Assembly: GCF_030068455.1 (NCBI RefSeq)
Contig: NZ_JAQOSQ010000011.1
Coordinates: forward strand, 90,483-154,482
DNA: 64,000 nt
Origin: Roseofilum casamattae BLCC-M143
GTDB lineage: Bacteria; Cyanobacteriota; Cyanobacteriia; Cyanobacteriales; Desertifilaceae
Direction: 5' to 3'
In this document: one piece after another, positions 1-8,826 of the stretch
Numbering within the stretch: position 1 is the stretch's first letter
Layout: the number at the start of each line of letters is the position of its first letter
Translations under genes and position numbers: made by a program
The notes under the pieces: model-generated
The model's database searches: none
The model's input: only the letters and a program-made list of their open reading frames with translations
What the model was told of the DNA's origin: nothing

Positions 1-1085
1 TTTCCGATCCTGAAATTATCCGACTACCGGTGACCTGGTTGCAAAAACCCCTAGCCTGGTTTATTTCCACCAGCCGCTACAAGAAATCGCAAGAGAATTA
101 TAAACAAATTGGTGGCGGTTCTCCGTTGCGCCGGATTACGGAAGAACAAGCACGAGCGCTAGAAGCGAAGTTAGAAGAGAAAGGGCAACCGGCGAAAATT
201 TATGTGGGAATGCGCTATTGGTATCCGTTTACCGAAGATGCGATCGCCGAAATCAAAAAAGATAAAATCGAACATCTGGTCATTCTTCCCCTCTATCCGC
301 AGTTTTCGATTAGCACCAGCGGATCGAGCTTCCGAGTTCTGGAAGGTTTATGGGAAGAAGATGCTGCTTTGGGAGATAAAGTTAATTATAGTTTGATTTC
401 GTCGTGGTACGATCGCCCCGGTTACTTGCAGGCCATGGCCGATCTGATTGCCAAAGAATTGGATAAATACGAGAATCCCAATGACGTGCATTTATTCTTC
501 AGCGCTCATGGCGTTCCCGTCAGCTATGTTGAAGAAGCGGGCGATCCCTATCAGAGAGAAATTGAAGCATGTACTTCCTTAATCGTGCAAACTCTAAATC
601 GTCCCAACGCTCATACTCTCGCTTATCAGAGTCGAGTCGGCCCGGTGGAATGGTTGCAGCCATATACTGAAGATGCCTTGCAAGAGTTAGGCGAGAAAAA
701 TATTAATGATGTATTGGTCGTTCCGATTAGTTTCGTGAGCGAACATATCGAAACCTTACAAGAAATTGATATTGAATATCGAGAGGTGGCTGAAGAAGCT
801 GGGATTCATAATTTCCGGCGGGTTCCCGCTTTGGATACTCATCCGGGATTTATCAACGATCTCGCCGAGCTGACGATCGAATCTCTGAATAACCCCAGTC
901 AAAAGTTTGCCGATGTGGTTCGTCCTTCCGAACGTTTGAAGATGTATCCGCAAGAGCGCTGGGAAATGGGAATCACGACCAGTGCGGAAGTCTGGAACGG
1001 CCGGTTTGCCATGTTGGGCTTTATTGCGCTGTTATTTGAGTTATTCAGCGGTAAAGGAATCTTACACGCGATCGGTATTTTGTAA
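1..1085 (+). CDS. hemH: Ferrochelatase with C-terminal chlorophyll-binding tail, 5' end cut by window
   Basis: Ferrochelatase inserts Fe2+ into protoporphyrin IX, the last step of haem synthesis, at the membrane. The reading frame is open from base 3 ([10 protein letters not shown]...), so the gene starts before the window and the GTG at 30 is not the real start. The body has the family pattern, including [11 protein letters not shown] and the LFFSAHG segment that carries the catalytic His. The last ~45 residues after ERWEMG carry [10 protein letters not shown], a CAB/Hlip-like transmembrane helix found on cyanobacterial and plastid ferrochelatases. It is thought to bind chlorophyll and carotenoid and to link haem and chlorophyll metabolism. 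The 3' end is intact. Confidence 0.95.
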   Translation, partial: SDPEIIRLPVTWLQKPLAWFISTSRYKKSQENYKQIGGGSPLRRITEEQARALEAKLEEKGQPAKIYVGMRYWYPFTEDAIAEIKKDKIEHLVILPLYPQFSISTSGSSFRVLEGLWEEDAALGDKVNYSLISSWYDRPGYLQAMADLIAKELDKYENPNDVHLFFSAHGVPVSYVEEAGDPYQREIEACTSLIVQTLNRPNAHTLAYQSRVGPVEWLQPYTEDALQELGEKNINDVLVVPISFVSEHIETLQEIDIEYREVAEEAGIHNFRRVPALDTHPGFINDLAELTIESLNNPSQKFADVVRPSERLKMYPQERWEMGITTSAEVWNGRFAMLGFIALLFELFSGKGILHAIGIL

Positions 1086-1348
1086 GTCGGTCTTGCTCTG
1101 CTTGAGTTTGTAATTGATATTAGGTTTGGTTTGGGTATTGCGATCGCATTTCGATCGATGTCACTCTCTCCAGAATCGATACTTGGAAAAAATTATGCGA
1201 TCGCTTGCCCTATCTGCACTCTAGAATTCAGCAAAAATCCAGCATCTGGCAGACTGACAAACGAGGGATATAATTGCAACAAACTCTATTTTTTCTCAAA
1301 CATAATACAATCTGCCTGTAAAACAACCCGTTCTCATCAAACCTCTCA

Positions 1349-2173
1349 ATGAATACTCCCCTCTGGAAAGACATCCTTGACTTTGCGCAACAAACCACTG
1401 CAGATGTCGGAGCAGAACTTCTGCAACAGTTCGGACAAGTCAAAGGAATAGAAAAAGCGGATGGTTCCCTGGTTACTGCTGCCGATAAATGGGCGGATAA
1501 GGAGTTGCAACAGCGCATAACCGCTCGCTTTCCCCAGCATGAAACCCTAACGGAAGAAACGGCAAAACAGTTCCCGGATGCAATCTGGTGCTGGATTGTC
1601 GATCCGATTGATGGTACGACTAATTTTACCCGTGGGGTTCCGCTGTGGGGAATTTCTATGGCTCTGTTGTATCGAGGAACTCCAGTCTTCGGCTACGTGC
1701 ATTTTCCGCCAACTGGCCAGTCCTTCCATGCCTTCTACAACGCGCCGCCCGAACTTGACGGCCATCCCATGGGAGCTTATTTGAATGGCAGTCCGATCGC
1801 GCCGACTCGCGATCGCCCCGGTGGCAATCAGTTTTTCAATCTCTGCGCCCGCAGCACCCACATCCTCACCGCGCTGGAGGAACCCTTTCCCTGCAAGATC
1901 CGAATGCTGGGAGTTGCGACATACAATATACTCGCCGTTGCTGCTGGCATTGCTATTGGCGGCGTGGAAGCAACCCCAAAAATTTGGGACATTGCCGCTG
2001 TTTGGGCTATCTGCCAAGCCTCGGGAGCGGTCTGGATTTCTTTAAATAACGAACGTATTTTCCCATTAGTCTCCGGTCGAGACGATCGCCAAAAGCCATA
2101 TCCCACTCTCACGGTTAGCTCTCCCGACTGGGTCGAAACGTTCCAGCGCTGGGTATCGAGTAGTTACCAATAA
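1349..2173 (+). CDS. Inositol monophosphatase family phosphatase
   Basis: 274 aa, usual length for the Mg2+-dependent, Li+-sensitive FIG superfamily. The signature DPIDGTTNF lies at residues 85-93, an acidic EE metal-ligand pair is near residues 69-70, and the second motif WDIAA is at 213-217. The substrate cannot be decided from sequence: inositol-1-phosphate, histidinol phosphate or another sugar phosphate are all possible in cyanobacteria. It stands alone between hemH and the iron-storage block, on the same strand as hemH but 260 bp away, so it probably has its own promoter. The ATG at 1349 puts the conserved N-terminal helix in place. Confidence 0.88.
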   Translation: MNTPLWKDILDFAQQTTADVGAELLQQFGQVKGIEKADGSLVTAADKWADKELQQRITARFPQHETLTEETAKQFPDAIWCWIVDPIDGTTNFTRGVPLWGISMALLYRGTPVFGYVHFPPTGQSFHAFYNAPPELDGHPMGAYLNGSPIAPTRDRPGGNQFFNLCARSTHILTALEEPFPCKIRMLGVATYNILAVAAGIAIGGVEATPKIWDIAAVWAICQASGAVWISLNNERIFPLVSGRDDRQKPYPTLTVSSPDWVETFQRWVSSSYQ

Positions 2174-2225
2174 ACTCTCTTAAATGATAAAACTTATTGC
2201 TAAGAATCAGCAATAGTACTTGCGA

Positions 2226-2480
2226 CTAAGATACCTGTCGGCGATCGCTATAACAAGGAAGCGGACAGGCTTGATTCTTCCGAGCCATCGCGGTGGCTTC
2301 CATCGCCGTATTGCCTTGGGCGATTGCCTCATCAAACACTTCACGGGCCCTTTCCAGGCATTGCCCGCAGTTGGTTGAGACGTTTAGGCGATCGCAAATC
2401 ATCTCCACTGACGAGGCTCCAGTATCGACCGCTTGGTGAATGTCGCGATCGGTAACGGCATGACAGATACAAACATACAT
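2226..2480 (-). CDS. bfd: Bacterioferritin-associated ferredoxin
   Basis: Small [2Fe-2S] protein that reduces bacterioferritin and releases stored iron. Starting at MYVCICHAV (ATG at 2480) it has 84 residues with Cys at 4, 6, 38 and 41, the E. coli Bfd spacing. An upstream in-frame start at 2498 would add six residues, but GGAG lies about 10 nt before the 2480 ATG, so I chose that one. It is divergent from the two bacterioferritin genes at 2667 and 3174, which supports the role. The ~185 bp between them contains a Fur-like palindrome, suggesting iron control of both directions. Confidence 0.9.
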   Translation of the reverse strand: MYVCICHAVTDRDIHQAVDTGASSVEMICDRLNVSTNCGQCLERAREVFDEAIAQGNTAMEATAMARKNQACPLPCYSDRRQVS

Positions 2481-2546
2481 ACAGCTCACTTCCTCCACGA
2501 TAATGCTAGAAGTTTTTCAACTTACTTTTACTTAACCGGAATTTAA

Positions 2547-2561
2547 TGATAGTAATTCTCA
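2547..2561. promoter_or_regulatory. Putative Fur box between bfd and bfr
   Basis: TGATAGTAATTCTCA differs from the 7-1-7 Fur consensus TGATAATNATTATCA at two positions. It sits in the divergent intergenic region of the iron-storage genes. The match and location are seen in the sequence; the regulation is inferred. Confidence 0.5.
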
Positions 2562-2666
2562 AGTAGTGTCTCTATTATGCATTGACAGTCCCCAAATAGT
2601 CAAGTAGGATGACAATAAATAAGTAGTAAAAAGCTGCTAAATACAAAACTCATTAGGAGAACACCG

Positions 2667-3131
2667 ATGCAGGGTGACCGCACTATCAACACCCAACTGA
2701 ACGCCGCTTTGAAAATTCAGCTAACGGCAATCAACCAGTTTTTTCTCCATGCCAGGATGTGTAAAAACTGGGGATTACACAGCCTTAATGGGACGATATA
2801 TAAAGGATCGATTAAGGCAATGAAACAGGCAGATAGCCTGATCGAACGGATTCTATTCCTAGAAGGATTGCCGAATTTGCAAGACTTAGGTGCTCTGCGC
2901 ATTGGCGAAAACGTAGAGGAAGTATTGCAAAACGATCTGATTGCCTATCAAGAAATGCGATCGCAACTGCAAGAGTCCATTCAAACCTGCGAATCACTGC
3001 AAGATTATGTCAGCCGCGAGTTATTTGAAGAATTGCTCGAATCCACAGAAGAATACATTGACTGGATTGAATCTCAGCAATGGTTAATTGCTAATACCGG
3101 ACTGCAAAACTATCTCCAGTCATCAATGTAA
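2667..3131 (+). CDS. bfr: Bacterioferritin subunit, haem-ligand type without ferroxidase site
   Basis: 154 aa, closely similar to bacterioferritin along its whole length and ending ...LQNYLQSSM. Lined up by E. coli numbering, the haem ligand Met52 is kept (AMKQAD). All six di-iron ligands are replaced: Gln18, Ala51, Gln54, Tyr94, Thr127, Tyr130. The subunit should therefore bind haem but not oxidise Fe2+ itself. The next gene has the opposite pattern. Cyanobacteria such as Synechocystis also have two complementary Bfr subunits forming mixed 24-mers. A GGAGA ribosome-binding site precedes the ATG. The two bfr genes are 42 bp apart and probably co-transcribed. Confidence 0.93.
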   Translation: MQGDRTINTQLNAALKIQLTAINQFFLHARMCKNWGLHSLNGTIYKGSIKAMKQADSLIERILFLEGLPNLQDLGALRIGENVEEVLQNDLIAYQEMRSQLQESIQTCESLQDYVSRELFEELLESTEEYIDWIESQQWLIANTGLQNYLQSSM

Positions 3132-3173
3132 TCTCGAGACTTTTTCTTTATTAAAACAATTAAACACGAAACC

Positions 3174-3641
3174 ATGAAAGGTAACGATAAAGTGACAGCG
3201 CAATTGGAAAAGCTCCTGAAGAGCGAGCTAGCCGCGCGCGATCAATACTTCACCCACTCTCGCATGTATGCTGACTGGGGATTGCACAAGCTCTACGAGC
3301 GCATCAACCATGAAATGGAAGAAGAAACCCAACATGCCGACTGGATTATTCAGCGCTTGCTCTTCCTAGAAGTTCAGCCCGATCTCTCTCAGCAAGACGG
3401 ATTAAATATTGGTTCCACTGTTCCAGAAATGCTACAGAACGATCTGGATTGGGAATACAAAGTGATCGCAGATTTAAAAGACGCCATGGCAATTTGCGAG
3501 AGCGAACGAGATTACCAAAGTCGCGAAATCTTACAAAAAATTCTGACGGACACGGAAGAAGACCATGCTTATTGGTTAGAACAGCAACTGGGACTGATTG
3601 AAAAAATTGGGTTACCCAACTATTTGCAATCTCAGATGTAG
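3174..3641 (+). CDS. bfr: Bacterioferritin subunit, ferroxidase type without haem Met
   Basis: 155 aa bacterioferritin paralogue of the preceding gene. Here all di-iron ligands are present by E. coli numbering (Glu18, Glu51, His54, Glu94, Glu127, His130), while the haem ligand Met52 is Thr. It should carry the ferroxidase activity and depend on the partner for haem-mediated electron transfer during iron release. The pairing with the upstream gene, the divergent bfd and the Fur-like box make a compact iron-storage module. A hairpin repeat follows 3 bp after the stop and may act as terminator. Confidence 0.93.
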   Translation: MKGNDKVTAQLEKLLKSELAARDQYFTHSRMYADWGLHKLYERINHEMEEETQHADWIIQRLLFLEVQPDLSQQDGLNIGSTVPEMLQNDLDWEYKVIADLKDAMAICESERDYQSREILQKILTDTEEDHAYWLEQQLGLIEKIGLPNYLQSQM

Positions 3642-3644
3642 AAA

Positions 3645-3673
3645 GGTAGGGTGCGTTATTAACGTACCCTACC
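3645..3673. repeat. GTAGGGTG-type hairpin repeat, copy 1
   Basis: GGTAGGGT pairs with ACCCTACC, and the middle CGTTA/TAACG also pairs, so nearly the whole 29 nt folds on itself. It lies between convergent genes (bfr and the secreted protein at 3702). A related hairpin occurs at 16721-16747. Terminator or dispersed palindrome; no clear T tract. Confidence 0.7.
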
Positions 3674-3701
3674 AAATCTAACTCATTATCTATTCTGCTA
3701 T

Positions 3702-4265
3702 TTAGTTCGGTACGGCTTGCCGACAGGTATTCAGGATTCGCATTTCTTCGCTATTGATCGCCTCAATCCGATGGAATCCTTGAGGTTGCATATTGAAGCT
3801 GGAGGAAGTAGGATTGGCGATCGCCACTGGGTCTAAAGCCACTTGATAGGGATGTACGCCTCGATCGTAGCTATTAATCACGTTTAAAGCCAGTTGCTGT
3901 GAAGTCACGGTGCCATAAAAGCAATCGAAAGAAGAATGAGGCATGTAAAACGCGCCGACGAGTCGATCTTGGCGAGCTTCAAAGACCATGTAAGCGCTAC
4001 CGATGCGATCGCGTTTGGGAGATTCGCCGTAGAAATACACGCCATCGGCAACTCGGGCGCTTGACGGCGTTCCCGGAGTATTCGGAGCGGTTTGAGCCAA
4101 CAGAGGAGCAGCTTGAGTCAAGCCAACAGCAAGACCGAACAAGCAAGGCACGAGTCTGGAGGAGGAAACGAGTCTCGACGCCAGCCGTTGTATCCGAATT
4201 GATAATAAGTTCAGCACCCGAGTCTCCTCCTGAAAACGATCGCTAATAGTTGGGGTTGGCTTCAA
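3702..4265 (-). CDS. Secreted protein of unknown function
   Basis: 187 aa, not recognised. After a basic N-terminus there is a hydrophobic stretch (LVPCLFGLAVGL, about residues 38-50) ending in an Ala-rich signal-peptidase-like site near APLLAQTA. This is followed by a Pro/Thr/Ser linker and a globular part beginning VADGVYFYGESPKRD. The mature part contains two Cys (in SFDCFYG and LNTCRQ) that could form a disulphide in the periplasm. It lies just downstream of the sigma factor gene, separated by an inverted repeat, so it is probably transcribed on its own. It looks like a lineage-restricted periplasmic protein. Confidence 0.75.
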   Translation of the reverse strand: MKPTPTISDRFQEETRVLNLLSIRIQRLASRLVSSSRLVPCLFGLAVGLTQAAPLLAQTAPNTPGTPSSARVADGVYFYGESPKRDRIGSAYMVFEARQDRLVGAFYMPHSSFDCFYGTVTSQQLALNVINSYDRGVHPYQVALDPVAIANPTSSSFNMQPQGFHRIEAINSEEMRILNTCRQAVPN

Positions 4266-4287
4266 TAGGTTGTGAATAACTGGGTCT

Positions 4288-4327
4288 AGAAACCGGGTTT
4301 CTGACCCGTGGGAAAAACCCGGTTTCT
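4288..4327. repeat. AGAAACCGGGTTTCT paired repeat, copy A
   Basis: Left arm AGAAACCGGGTTTCT (4288-4302) and right arm AAAACCCGGTTTCT (4314-4327) are inverted copies separated by about 11 nt. The right arm ends 7 bp beyond the sigma factor stop, so read on the minus strand it could terminate that gene. Similar pairs occur at 20417, 45775 and 63137. Confidence 0.8.
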
Positions 4328-4333
4328 CAGACG

Positions 4334-5311
4334 TTAACTGGCCAGATATTCGCGGACGGAACTGCGATGGCGGCGCAAGTAGTTGAGAGCTTGTCGCTCC
4401 AGTTGGCGAACTCGTTCGCGGCTCAAGTTCATGCGCTGGCCCACTTGCGATAGGGACAGTTCGCGACCGTCAGTTAGTCCAAAGCGCAGGCTCAACACTT
4501 CTTGTTGTTGAGGAGTGAGAGCGGCGATGAGGGTATGCAAGTCTTGGCGCAGCAGCTCTTGGGTGGCATAGCGCTCGGGAGAGATGCCATCATCTTCCAG
4601 GAGATCCTGAAGTTCCGTATCTTGATTATCGCCAACCCGCAGGTCTAAGGAGACGGGTTGGCGAGAGAGAGTTAGGTACTCGCGGATCTGAGCGGGTTGC
4701 AGGTTTAAGGCTTCCCCAATCTCGCTGGTGGTGGCGCTGCGTCCCAGTTTTTGCGACAGTTCCCGTTGCGTTTTTTTGATTTTGTTCAGTTTTTCGGTAA
4801 TGTGAATCGGAAGACGGATGGTGCGTCCTTGTTGGGCGATCGCCCGAGTGATGGCTTGCCGAATCCACCAGTAAGCATAGGTCGAAAACTTATAGCCGCG
4901 AGTGGGATCGAATTTTTCGACGCCGCGCTCCAGACCTAGGGTTCCTTCTTGGATCAGGTCCAGAAACTCCATATTGCGTTTTTGGTATTTTTTGGCGATC
5001 GCCACAACAAGACGCAAGTTGGCTTCAATCATTTTTTGTTTGGCTCGTTGACCTTGCTTGAGGATGCGCTCCAACTCGGAGGGGTCGAGCTGCGCCAGTT
5101 CTGCCCATTCGGCATCGGCGATCGCCCGCTCGAGTTTTTGCTCTCGGTCTTCTTTAACTGCCACCAATTGCATCATATGTTGAACTTGTTTCCCCAATAA
5201 GATTTCGTCCTCGTGGCTGAGGAGGGGGACGCGACCGATTTCGTGCAGATAGGTGCGTACCATGTCTGCGGTGTAGGTAAGGGTGGGGGAAGTGGTTGTG
5301 GTTTTGGCCAT
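4334..5311 (-). CDS. RNA polymerase group 2 sigma-70 factor
   Basis: 325 aa. Region 1.2 begins at DMVRTYLHEIGRVPLL (about residue 16). Region 2 contains NLRLVVAIAKKYQ, FLDLIQEGTLGL and KFSTYAYWWIRQAI, the core-binding and -10-recognition helices. Region 3 has RLPIHITEKLNKIKK, and region 4 has LSRERVRQLERQAL, the -35 helix-turn-helix. The length and missing region 1.1 place it in cyanobacterial group 2 (SigB/C/D/E class, non-essential, stress or circadian responsive), but I cannot assign the letter. An insertion of charged residues lies between 1.2 and 2. It has a divergent leader of about 500 bp with hairpins. Confidence 0.93.
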   Translation of the reverse strand: MAKTTTTSPTLTYTADMVRTYLHEIGRVPLLSHEDEILLGKQVQHMMQLVAVKEDREQKLERAIADAEWAELAQLDPSELERILKQGQRAKQKMIEANLRLVVAIAKKYQKRNMEFLDLIQEGTLGLERGVEKFDPTRGYKFSTYAYWWIRQAITRAIAQQGRTIRLPIHITEKLNKIKKTQRELSQKLGRSATTSEIGEALNLQPAQIREYLTLSRQPVSLDLRVGDNQDTELQDLLEDDGISPERYATQELLRQDLHTLIAALTPQQQEVLSLRFGLTDGRELSLSQVGQRMNLSRERVRQLERQALNYLRRHRSSVREYLAS

Positions 5312-5858
5312 AGGGGTAGGTCCAGTTGCGATCGGAATTAAGACAGAAATGTTGAGAATGAAATGTTGAGTCTCAAACGATTGAAGACAGCCTCCGGTGA
5401 TGTTTGTTCGATATACCTAAGTACAAAAACTTAGGCTGGTAAAGTGGCGATGAGTTCCTCTAAAATTTAGGATTAGCCATTTCCCTAGATTTGTCAGTTC
5501 GGTCAATCCGGAAGATTACCGAACCTATTGCCTACATGTTTTGATGACGAAATCCTCCGGATAGGGTTCCCAAATCTATGTAAAGAAACGTTTTCACCGC
5601 TTGCGCAATTCAAATGTAGTATACCGTAGCTTGTTCATTAAATCAACTCTAGAGGCCGAAATTTAGGGAGGGCGGAAACCCCGACCGAACGGGCCAGATC
5701 GGAACGAGTGCGATCGCGATCGTACATTTATAGTTACCCAGATCGCTGGAGGAGAGTGGGAAATCTCACACGGTAACCTGGGATGCGATCGCGCCATAAC
5801 CAATTGCAATAGGAGAATATAGAACTATAGGCAACCTAACCCAGTGGAGAGCATCGCG
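5312..5858. other. Divergent intergenic region of the sigma factor gene
   Basis: About 550 bp without a gene between the sigma factor start and the DUF2949 gene. It holds two short hairpins, CCTAAGT/ACTTAGG (5416-5435) and GTTCGGT/ACCGAAC (5497-5524), then a GC-rich part with several GATCG motifs near 5700. On the minus strand the hairpins would fall in a long sigma factor leader. I see no tRNA and no riboswitch class I recognise. Confidence 0.5.
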
Positions 5859-6059
5859 ATGAGCGCATATACTGAAACCATGCAACCGTTAATCCAATTC
5901 TTGCAACAGGATCTCAATCTGCCCGCGACCTCGATCCATCTGGCGTTGCGCCACCACGATAGCAGTCCCAATTTGTTGCCCATGACCTTATGGCAATATG
6001 GGTTAGTTACCTTAGAACAACTGGACAAAATTTACAACTGGCTGTTTTCGCAGCTCTAA
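5859..6059 (+). CDS. DUF2949 family small protein
   Basis: 66 aa from the ATG at 5859. A GTG at 5844 is in frame, but GGAG 9 nt before the ATG favours the latter. The pattern FLQQDLNLP...ALRHHDSSPNLLPM...LWQYGLVTLEQLD is typical of the cyanobacterial DUF2949 family, which has no known function. The family looks like a short helical protein with no membrane segment. Its stop overlaps the 3' end of the convergent SbcC-like gene by 4 bp. Confidence 0.82.
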   Translation: MSAYTETMQPLIQFLQQDLNLPATSIHLALRHHDSSPNLLPMTLWQYGLVTLEQLDKIYNWLFSQL

Positions 6060-8761
6060 GACCGCTGAATATGAATTAAGTTAGACATATTCTCAAAGGT
6101 ATCGTCATGGCTGATGACAAATAACTGACGGAATGATTTTAGGTTGCCGATCGCTTCGGCGAGTTGCTGGCGACGGGGACGATCCATATTGGTTGTGGGT
6201 TCGTCGAAAAAGGCAATATCGAGATCGGCTAACGTACGCAGCAGAGCCAATCTCACCGCTAGTGCCGCACACATTTGCTCGCCTCCCGACAAACTTTTAA
6301 AGTTACGTTTATATCCATCTTCTTGTACGAGAATATCGTAGTCTTCCGTCCATTCTAGAGCCACGTTTTGCCGGTTCATGAGTTCGCGAAAAATAGAGTC
6401 TGCTTCGTGGGAAATTTCGCCAAGATAATATTTAGTGATGCGCGGCGAGGCTCGATTGAAAAAGTTACGGGCATCTTGAATAAATTGATGGTGCTTTTGA
6501 GCTTTTGCCAGCTCGACTAGAGTGTTTTCGCGCTGTTGGGAAATCTCGCCTTTTTTCACCAAAGATTGGCAAATTTCGGTAAGTTGCTCGCGATAGAGTG
6601 CTAGCATGGTTTCCAGTTGCGCGAAGCGGTTGGTGAGAGTTTGGCTCTCTTGTTGCAGTTGAGCGAATCGATCTGCGGAGTAAGCCGTTGAGAGCGCGTT
6701 ACGTTCGGCAACTGCCTTGGCTTTTTCGCCTTCGAGCTGTTCTAAGGTTGCGATCGCTTTTTGTAAGTTATTTTGCCGAGTTTCAAGGGTATTGGCTTCG
6801 GGTTCGGCGCGCAGATAAGCCAGATGTTCGGTTGCATTATCTTGTTTAATCTTCTCTCGAGCGTCCAGTTCGGTTTCGAGGTGTGCGAACTCCGCAAGCT
6901 GGGTTTCGAGATCGGCAAGTTCGCTTTGTAGCTGGTGTTGAGTTTGTTCGATCTCTTGCCATTGCTCTTCGAGTCTCCCTTGCTCGGCAAGCTGTTGCTG
7001 CAATAGTTGAATTTGCTGTTTGGGGTTTTGCAAGGTTTGCAGCCGATCGCAAAGGGTTTGGCGTTCCTCCTTTAAGCGTTCTTCGCCGTCGAGTTTATCC
7101 TCTAGCTCCATTAAATGCGATCGCAAGTTTTCTGCCTCTTGCTTCACTTGAATTTCTTCGTTGCACTTAATTTCTAAACGACTCAATTGCGCGCGACATT
7201 CATAAGCTGTTTCGAGTTGACTTTTAATGCGATCGCAATGGTTCTCTAAATCGGTAAGATTAACTTGCGCGGCTAAATCCGAGCGTATTTCCTGTAAAAT
7301 CTCAAACATTTCCTGCTGACAGGTATGATCCGATTCAATTAATTTTTGAACTTTGGGATCGAGAGCGGGTAAAAAGGACTGGAGTTGTTGATAATAGTCT
7401 TGATGGCCTTCAGCGCGATCGACTAACGTTGCAATTTGACCGGAAAATTGTCGTGCGGCTGCCACTCGGCTCAATTGTTCCTGATAGCGGTGGTACTGCT
7501 GCTCTAACTGGGGAATTTGCGCTACAGAAGTCTCTAATCCTTGCAGGCGAGTCGCTTCTTGTTTGAACTCTTGCAACCACCTCAGTGCGTCGTAGAGCTG
7601 CCGTTCTGTCCGTTCTTGCTGCCATTGCCAATCGCGGATTTGTTGCAGTTCGGTTTCGAGCTGCCGCTGTTGCTCTTCGAGAGTTTGTTGTTCTGCTTGC
7701 AGCGGAGAAAGCTGTTTGATTTTGGCTTCGGCTTTCCGAGCATTTTCCCGACTTATCTCCAATTTGGTTAACTGTCCTTGGCTCTCTTGAAGTTTCTGCC
7801 GAAGCTGTTCTCGCTGGCGCAATAATTTTTGCTGTGTTTTTTGCCGTATTTTCAGTTCAATTAACTGCTGTTCGGCTTGCTGATAATTACGATAACTATC
7901 TCGGTTCTCTTCGCAAACTTTAAGACTTTCTCGAGCGCGATCGCAACTCGTTTGTAGGTGATATCGATCTTGCACTAATCCCTGCAATTTCGTCTCAATT
8001 GTTTGAATCTCATTCATTAACCGATCGAGTTTTTCTTGATGAGAACTTAACTCCTGCTGTCGTTGTTCGCAAACTTTCAGTTTCGACGAAATGGCTGTTT
8101 GCTCGCTTTCCCCTTGCTCGATATTTGCCGTTAAGGTTTCGTGTCGCTGTTTTAGTTCTTCCCAATCTTGCAGTTGGATATCATATCGCTCTAAATGCTG
8201 CTCGCAAGCCGTAACTTCTGCCAGGGAAAATTTTTGTAACTCATTAGATTCTTTGTATGCTTTTTTATAGTCTTCCACGCGTAAAATTGGATCGAAAACT
8301 TGTTTGCGTGCGGCTTCTTTCGCGAGAAAATCTTGAGTAAACGTGCCTTGCGGAATCCCAATCACTTGCGAGAATAAGTCAGCTAAATCTGTATCTTTGG
8401 GAACGCCAATATGCTCTTGCAGCCATAAGACGACATCGCTGACTTTTGTCGGATCGAGTTTACAGCCTATTTGCGGATCGTAGAGTTCGTACCCTTTGCG
8501 AGTGCAGCGCTTTACTTGATAGGTTCTGCCATCGCGGTTAGAGATAAATTGGATAATAGCTTGAGCGCTTTTGGCACCTTTGCGGATGAGTTCGTCTCGT
8601 TGGTATTGACAATAATTAAATAACACCCAGGCAACGGCTTCCAGAATGGAGGTTTTTCCGGCGCCATTTTCCCCACAAATGGCATTACTTCCCGATTCAA
8701 ATTCTAGGAAGATATCTTGATGGGATTTAAAGTTTTTTAGGTTAACTGATAAGATTTCCAT
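6056..8761 (-). CDS. SbcC/Rad50-type coiled-coil ATPase
   Basis: 901 aa SMC-like ATPase. Walker A GENGAGKTS is at residues 30-38. It is followed by two long Gln/Glu-rich coiled coils (roughly 170-720) and a C-terminal half-ATPase with SLSGGEQMCAALAVRLALL (ABC signature) and the Walker B segment DIAFFDEPTTNMD. Rad50/SbcC proteins work with the Mre11/SbcD nuclease on DNA ends. The expected zinc-hook CxxC at the coiled-coil apex is not visible: the mid-region Cys residues are single. No sbcD gene is adjacent. The 5' neighbour in the same direction is the unknown 8827-9708 gene, separated by an AT-rich palindrome. Confidence 0.85.
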   Translation of the reverse strand: MEILSVNLKNFKSHQDIFLEFESGSNAICGENGAGKTSILEAVAWVLFNYCQYQRDELIRKGAKSAQAIIQFISNRDGRTYQVKRCTRKGYELYDPQIGCKLDPTKVSDVVLWLQEHIGVPKDTDLADLFSQVIGIPQGTFTQDFLAKEAARKQVFDPILRVEDYKKAYKESNELQKFSLAEVTACEQHLERYDIQLQDWEELKQRHETLTANIEQGESEQTAISSKLKVCEQRQQELSSHQEKLDRLMNEIQTIETKLQGLVQDRYHLQTSCDRARESLKVCEENRDSYRNYQQAEQQLIELKIRQKTQQKLLRQREQLRQKLQESQGQLTKLEISRENARKAEAKIKQLSPLQAEQQTLEEQQRQLETELQQIRDWQWQQERTERQLYDALRWLQEFKQEATRLQGLETSVAQIPQLEQQYHRYQEQLSRVAAARQFSGQIATLVDRAEGHQDYYQQLQSFLPALDPKVQKLIESDHTCQQEMFEILQEIRSDLAAQVNLTDLENHCDRIKSQLETAYECRAQLSRLEIKCNEEIQVKQEAENLRSHLMELEDKLDGEERLKEERQTLCDRLQTLQNPKQQIQLLQQQLAEQGRLEEQWQEIEQTQHQLQSELADLETQLAEFAHLETELDAREKIKQDNATEHLAYLRAEPEANTLETRQNNLQKAIATLEQLEGEKAKAVAERNALSTAYSADRFAQLQQESQTLTNRFAQLETMLALYREQLTEICQSLVKKGEISQQRENTLVELAKAQKHHQFIQDARNFFNRASPRITKYYLGEISHEADSIFRELMNRQNVALEWTEDYDILVQEDGYKRNFKSLSGGEQMCAALAVRLALLRTLADLDIAFFDEPTTNMDRPRRQQLAEAIGNLKSFRQLFVISHDDTFENMSNLIHIQRS

Positions 8762-8769
8762 AACCGAGT

Positions 8770-8815
8770 AATGAATAATGAATAATTAACAACTAATAAC
8801 TATTCATTATTCATT
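8770..8815. repeat. AT-rich inverted repeat
   Basis: AATGAATAATGAATA (8770-8784) is perfectly inverted as TATTCATTATTCATT (8801-8815). It lies between two minus-strand genes. Similar ATTATTCATTGTTAATT strings occur at 60202-60240 and near 45860, so this is a dispersed AT-rich family. Confidence 0.7.
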
Positions 8816-8826
8816 GTTAATTGTTA

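Noticed and set aside
1131..1352. Frame of 73 aa upstream of the inositol-phosphatase gene
   Set aside because: No ribosome-binding site and composition unlike a protein; overlaps the next gene start.
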